Positions 60,453 to 64,000 of a stretch of 64,000 nt of DNA are shown in pieces (position 1 is the first letter of the stretch; each line of letters begins with the position of its first letter). Below the pieces are notes generated by a model. It saw nothing but the letters and a program-made list of their open reading frames with translations, ran no database searches and was not told where the DNA came from. The stretch covers positions 1 through 64,000 of the forward strand of contig NZ_JAOQJW010000001.1 of the NCBI RefSeq assembly GCF_025567265.1. Reading direction: 5' to 3'. The position numbers were made by a program, and so were the translations under genes. Origin of the DNA: Dorea_A amylophila (GTDB taxonomy: Bacteria > Bacillota > Clostridia > Lachnospirales > Lachnospiraceae).

Positions 60453-60524
60453 GCACCCGTAGCTCAGGGGATAGAGCACCGCCCTCCGGAGGCGGGAGCG
60501 GCGGTTCGAATCCGCCCGGGTGTG
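60453..60524 (+). tRNA. tRNA-Arg (anticodon CCG)
   Basis: The 72-base sequence folds with acceptor GCACCCG/CGGGTGT, anticodon stem CCGCC/GGCGG around CTCCGGA and T arm GGCGG-TTCGAAT-CCGCC. The anticodon is CCG. CCA is not encoded. It lies 62 bases ahead of argS, with a T7 run just after it. Confidence 0.95.
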
Positions 60525-60586
60525 TACTTTTTTTGCTATTTTTGATGGAAATTTATAGGAATTATAGAAAATATAGGAGATATGAA

Positions 60587-62353
60587 GTGAAGAAAATCAT
60601 TGATTATATTGCAGAAGAACTTTCAGAAGCATTCGAAAAGGCAGGTTATGACAGAACGTATGGAAAAGTAACACTGTCAAACCGTCCGGATCTCTGCGAA
60701 TACCAGTGTAACGGAGCGATGGCAGGAGCAAAAGCTTACAAAAAAGCACCGTTCATGATCGCAGAGGATGTTGTTGCCCTGTTAAAAGACAGTGCATGTA
60801 TGGAAGAAGTAGAGGTTGTAAAACCTGGATTTATCAATATCAGACTGAAAAAGTCATTTGTTGCAGATTATCTGAATCAGATGGAAGAGACGGATAATCT
60901 CGGAATCGAGAAGACAGAACATCCGGAGATGATCGTGCTGGATTATGGCGGACCAAATGTGGCAAAGCCGTTGCATGTAGGGCATCTCCGTTCGGCGATC
61001 ATCGGAGAAAGCGTAAAGCGCATCTCAAGAAAGATGGGACATGAAGTTCTTGGCGATATCCATCTTGGAGACTGGGGATATCAGATGGGACTGATCATCA
61101 CAGAATTGAAAGAAAGAAAGCCAGAACTGCCATATTTTGATGAAGCGTTTGAAGGTGAATATCCAAAAGAGGCTCCATTTACAATCAGCGAACTGGAAGA
61201 AATCTATCCGACAGCAAGCGGTAAGGCAAAAGAAGATGAGACATACAGGGAGAATGCATTGCATGCGACGTATCTGTTACAGAACGGGCATAAAGGATAT
61301 CGTGCGATCTGGAATCATATCATTCGTGTATCGGTATCTGATCTTAAGAAAAATTATGCGAATCTGAATGTAAGTTTTGATCTCTGGAAAGGGGAGTCTG
61401 ATGCCCAGGCATACATCCCGGATATGATCGAGAGATTGAAGAAAGAAGGATTTGCACATGAAGACCAGGGAGCACTGGTGATTGATGTGCAGGAAGAGAC
61501 AGATACCAAAGAGATTCCTCCTTGCATGATCCAGAAATCAGACGGAGCATCTCTTTATGGAACAACAGACCTTGCCACACTGGTACAACGTGTACAGGAT
61601 TATCATCCGGACAAGGTTGCCTATGTGGTGGATAAGCGTCAGGAACTGCATTTTACACAGGTGTTCCGTGCTGCAAAGAAGACAGGAATCGTTCCTGCGG
61701 AAACAGAACTGAAATTCTTAGGTTTCGGTACCATGAATGGAAAAGATGGCAAGCCGTTCAAGACAAGAGAAGGCGGGGTAATGCGTCTGGAGACACTGAT
61801 CTCAGAGATTACAGAGAAGATGTATGAGAAAATCTCTGAAAATCATTCTATCGAGGGAGAAGAAGCAAAACAGACAGCAAAACTCATCGGAATGGCAGCA
61901 ATTAAATACGGAGATCTGTCAAACCAGGCATCAAAAGATTATGTATTTGACGTAGACAGATTTACTTCCTTTGAAGGAAATACCGGTCCATACATTCTGT
62001 ATACAATTGTACGTATCAAATCGATCCTGAATAAATACCAGTCACAGGGAAATAGTCTGGATGGACTGAAAGTACAGGAAGCATATGCGGATTGTGAAAA
62101 AGCTCTGATGCTGGAAGCTGCAAAATATAATGATGTGATGGCGAATGCATTCCAGGATCTTGCACCGCATAAGATCTGTGCATACATTTATGATCTTGCC
62201 AATGCATTCAATCGTTTTTATCATGAGACAAAGATTCTGGCAGAAGAAGATGCCGGAAAACAAAAGAGTTATATTGCGCTTCTGAAAGTGACGAAGGATG
62301 TACTGGAAGCTTGTATCGACGTACTTGGATTTGAAGCACCGGAGAGGATGTAG
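60587..62353 (+). CDS. argS: arginyl-tRNA synthetase
   Basis: The 588-residue product is a class I synthetase with an N-terminal Add1 domain (IIDYIAEELSEAFEKAGYD), the HIGH-like motif in NVAKPLHVGHLRSAIIGE (~123-140) and a DALR anticodon domain at the end. The class I signature is HVGH. The KMSKS position has a degenerate loop (KFLGFGTMNGKDGKPFKTREGG in part). I chose GTG 60587 because AGGAG lies 7 bases upstream; an in-frame ATG at 60545 is possible but has no such site. It is preceded by the tRNA-Arg(CCG) gene. Confidence 0.94.
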   Translation: MKKIIDYIAEELSEAFEKAGYDRTYGKVTLSNRPDLCEYQCNGAMAGAKAYKKAPFMIAEDVVALLKDSACMEEVEVVKPGFINIRLKKSFVADYLNQMEETDNLGIEKTEHPEMIVLDYGGPNVAKPLHVGHLRSAIIGESVKRISRKMGHEVLGDIHLGDWGYQMGLIITELKERKPELPYFDEAFEGEYPKEAPFTISELEEIYPTASGKAKEDETYRENALHATYLLQNGHKGYRAIWNHIIRVSVSDLKKNYANLNVSFDLWKGESDAQAYIPDMIERLKKEGFAHEDQGALVIDVQEETDTKEIPPCMIQKSDGASLYGTTDLATLVQRVQDYHPDKVAYVVDKRQELHFTQVFRAAKKTGIVPAETELKFLGFGTMNGKDGKPFKTREGGVMRLETLISEITEKMYEKISENHSIEGEEAKQTAKLIGMAAIKYGDLSNQASKDYVFDVDRFTSFEGNTGPYILYTIVRIKSILNKYQSQGNSLDGLKVQEAYADCEKALMLEAAKYNDVMANAFQDLAPHKICAYIYDLANAFNRFYHETKILAEEDAGKQKSYIALLKVTKDVLEACIDVLGFEAPERM

Positions 62354-62358
62354 GAAAA

Positions 62359-63513
62359 ATGACAGAGAAATTATTTTATGAGGACAGTCACAGAACTGAA
62401 TTTACAGCAAAAGTAATTTCCTGTGAAGAAGCGAAGGATGGTTTCTGTGTGGTGCTGGATCAGACAGCATTCTTCCCGGAAGGTGGCGGTCAGTATGCCG
62501 ACACGGGCATTCTCGGCAATACAGAAGTTACCGATGTGCACGAAAAAAATGATGTGATCTTTCATTCTGTGACAGCACCATTGGAAGTGGGAAGTATAGT
62601 ATCCGGTAAGATCAACTGGAAAGAACGCTTTGAGAAGATGCAGCAGCATACAGGAGAACATATAGTGTCCGGTATTGTGCATGAAAGATTTGGCTATAAT
62701 AATGTCGGTTTCCATCTGGGAGCCGACTATTGTACCATGGATTTTGACGGACCGATCAGTAAAGCGCAGCTGAAAGAAATCGAGGCAGCAGCCAATGAAG
62801 CAGTATACCGGAATCTGGAAGTTGAGGTTCTGTATCCATCCAAAGAGGAATTGAAAGATATGGATTACCGCAGTAAGATCGAGATTGAAGGTCAGGTTCG
62901 TATCGTGAAGATTCCGGGATATGATGTATGTGCATGCTGTGCTCCGCACGTGAAGACAACCGGTGAGATCGGAGCTGTCAAACTGGTAAGCATGGTAAGT
63001 TATAAAGGCGGTGAACGCATTACGATGCTTTGCGGAAGACGTGCCATGAGAGACTATGAGAAAAAGGATGCCATGACAAAAGAAATTTCAACCATGTTGT
63101 GTGCGAAAGAATATGAAGTGGCAGAAGCGGTCGGCAGACTGAAGAATGAGCAGACACGTATGAAGAGTCAGATTGCAGAACTGCAGCAGAAACTTCTGAA
63201 GTTTTGTGTGGCAGAGATACCGGTGGATGAGAAGATTGTGACTGTATTTGACGGATCTTTATCGGGAAATCTTCCGAGAGAGATGATGAACCAACTGCTG
63301 GATAAAGGGGCAGTCATCTGCGCGGTATTTGCAGGAACGGACGAGGAGGGGTATCGCTATGTGATCGGAAGCAGAAGTGAAGATGTCCGTTCAATCAGTA
63401 AAACGTTAAACAGTACATTAGAAGGACGCGGCGGCGGAAAGCCGGAGATGGTCCAGGGTTCTGTGAAAGGAACAGAAGACGCCGTGAAAGAAATAATTGC
63501 ACGGTATCAGTAG
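62359..63513 (+). CDS. AlaX-type alanyl-tRNA editing protein with DHHA1 domain
   Basis: The 384-residue product has the AlaRS second-domain fold: FPEGGGQYADTG (~34-45), the zinc motifs HTGEH (97-101) and C-x3-H (Cys193, His197 in CACCAPH), and a DHHA1-type C-terminus with GRGGGKPEMVQGS (~354-366). A coiled-coil stretch joins them (~245-270). Such free-standing editors hydrolyse Ser- or Gly-tRNA(Ala). It follows argS by 5 bases and is probably translated from the same mRNA. Confidence 0.93.
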   Translation: MTEKLFYEDSHRTEFTAKVISCEEAKDGFCVVLDQTAFFPEGGGQYADTGILGNTEVTDVHEKNDVIFHSVTAPLEVGSIVSGKINWKERFEKMQQHTGEHIVSGIVHERFGYNNVGFHLGADYCTMDFDGPISKAQLKEIEAAANEAVYRNLEVEVLYPSKEELKDMDYRSKIEIEGQVRIVKIPGYDVCACCAPHVKTTGEIGAVKLVSMVSYKGGERITMLCGRRAMRDYEKKDAMTKEISTMLCAKEYEVAEAVGRLKNEQTRMKSQIAELQQKLLKFCVAEIPVDEKIVTVFDGSLSGNLPREMMNQLLDKGAVICAVFAGTDEEGYRYVIGSRSEDVRSISKTLNSTLEGRGGGKPEMVQGSVKGTEDAVKEIIARYQ

Positions 63514-63536
63514 CCGGATGACAAGTCCTGTAGCCG

Positions 63537-63557
63537 GAAGAAGCTTTAAGCTTCTTC
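63537..63557. terminator. hairpin between convergent genes
   Basis: GAAGAAGC and GCTTCTTC form a perfect 8-bp stem around TTTAA. The TTA of the loop is the stop codon of the minus-strand gene. There is no T run. Confidence 0.5.
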
Positions 63558-64000
63558 GCGGTGACTCCGGATGATCAGGCGGACCGTACGGTACAGGAAC
63601 GGCTTGTACGCTTCGATAGATACAGGCTCTTCAAAGAGGATAGAATTATATCCGGTAGAACCGGCCAGTTCGAGGATCGTGAACAGCATGATGTCAATAT
63701 CTTTATAATTATAGGTGTCGGCTTCTACCAGTTCAAGATATCTTTCATAAAAGATCTTGTCGGATTCTTCTTCTGACCAGAAAGCAGACTTTAAGGCACC
63801 CATTACAAGATTTTTAGAAATGAAATTCAGCAATGGCTTGTTGTTGACCAGAATATTGATGATGTCATCGATAATAAAGACAAGCTGATCTTCCAGACCG
63901 GTGATGCCGGAATTTTCCAATGCAACGGCAGCATGATCAAACAGTTCTTTTGTCTTATGTGCGATCAGCTTGTTTTTGATATCATATTTGTCCTTGAAAT
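63546..64000 (-). CDS. TetR/AcrR-type transcriptional regulator, 5' part outside the window
   Basis: The reading frame runs from the stop at 63546 to the window edge without interruption (151 codons seen). The most upstream part, FKDKYDIKNKLIAH, matches the end of the TetR helix-turn-helix and the start of helix 4 (often YYHFKDKYDL). The ligand-binding domain follows, with LFDHAAVALENSGITG and SAFWSEEESDKIFYERYLELVEADT in parts. The DNA-binding helices lie beyond the edge. An internal TTG at 63920 is not a true start. Ligand and targets are unknown. Confidence 0.85.
   Translation of the reverse strand, partial: FKDKYDIKNKLIAHKTKELFDHAAVALENSGITGLEDQLVFIIDDIINILVNNKPLLNFISKNLVMGALKSAFWSEEESDKIFYERYLELVEADTYNYKDIDIMLFTILELAGSTGYNSILFEEPVSIEAYKPFLYRTVRLIIRSHREEA

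Noticed and set aside
60377..60586. N-terminal extension of the argS frame with TRSSGDRAPPSGGGSGG
   Set aside because: It is a translation of the tRNA-Arg gene. The GTG at 60587 with AGGAG upstream is the better start.
1..64000. CRISPR array, prophage, transposon or defence island
   Set aside because: No regularly spaced repeats, integrase, transposase, terminal inverted repeats or defence-type genes were found; gene content is core throughout.

Overview
The window reads as a chromosomal segment of a spore-forming, low-to-mid GC member of the Clostridia, most likely family Lachnospiraceae (a Dorea/Mediterraneibacter/Coprococcus-like gut anaerobe). This is inferred from gene content: cotJABC, spoIIGA-sigE-sigG, spoVT, a SCIFF peptide with its radical SAM maturase, a GlgC/GlgD pair, a DUF5688-type protein and a chorismate mutase-shikimate kinase fusion. 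It is almost entirely core genome. I see no insertion sequence, prophage, CRISPR array or defence island.

Layout. 1-141: 3' end of a 23S rRNA gene and its terminator, with no 5S gene behind it. 174-1348 (minus): spore-coat operon cotJA-cotJB-cotJC. 1472-3936: a RodA/FtsW-type SEDS gene, a DegV protein and a small membrane protein. 4024-15591: division and cell-wall cluster mraZ-rsmH-ftsL-pbp-pbp-mraY-murD-ftsW-ftsQ-ftsZ, with four MraZ boxes at its promoter; murG and ftsA are absent from it. 15760-19968: sporulation block spoIIGA-sigE, a beta-CASP nuclease and sigG. 20040-28306: HAD phosphatase, small acidic protein, a divergent FMN_bind-like membrane protein, pth-mfd-foldase, yqeY and spoVT. 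28341-32286: scfA-scfB (SCIFF ranthipeptide) followed by fused secDF.

32395-42358: recJ, apt, rel, an MBL hydrolase, hemZ, hisS and aspS. 42541-42714: two identical tRNA-Gly(GCC) genes. 42859-48756: hom, MATE exporter, marR, thyA-folA and a glycosyltransferase. 48838-51094 (minus): glgC-glgD. 51327-54850: ilvB-ilvN and ilvE. 54958-64000: SulP transporter with an unusual tail, chorismate mutase/shikimate kinase fusion, yqeG, efp, DUF5688-like protein, tRNA-Arg(CCG)-argS, alaX-type editing protein, and a TetR-type regulator cut by the window edge.

Several promoters can be read directly. The spoVT promoter matches the sigma-G consensus exactly. The spoIIGA promoter has a long spacer and an upstream 0A box, as in Bacillus subtilis spoIIG. 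The FMN_bind-like gene has a sigma-E-like promoter. No wholly new system is obvious. The observations most worth following are a terminator-like hairpin whose 3' arm contains the ribosome-binding site of the second PBP gene, a four-cysteine insertion in acetolactate synthase, the KTA (not KTG) motif in the second PBP, the fusion enzyme with a changed chorismate-mutase residue, the long charged tail on the SulP transporter, and the inverted repeat enclosing the second tRNA-Gly.
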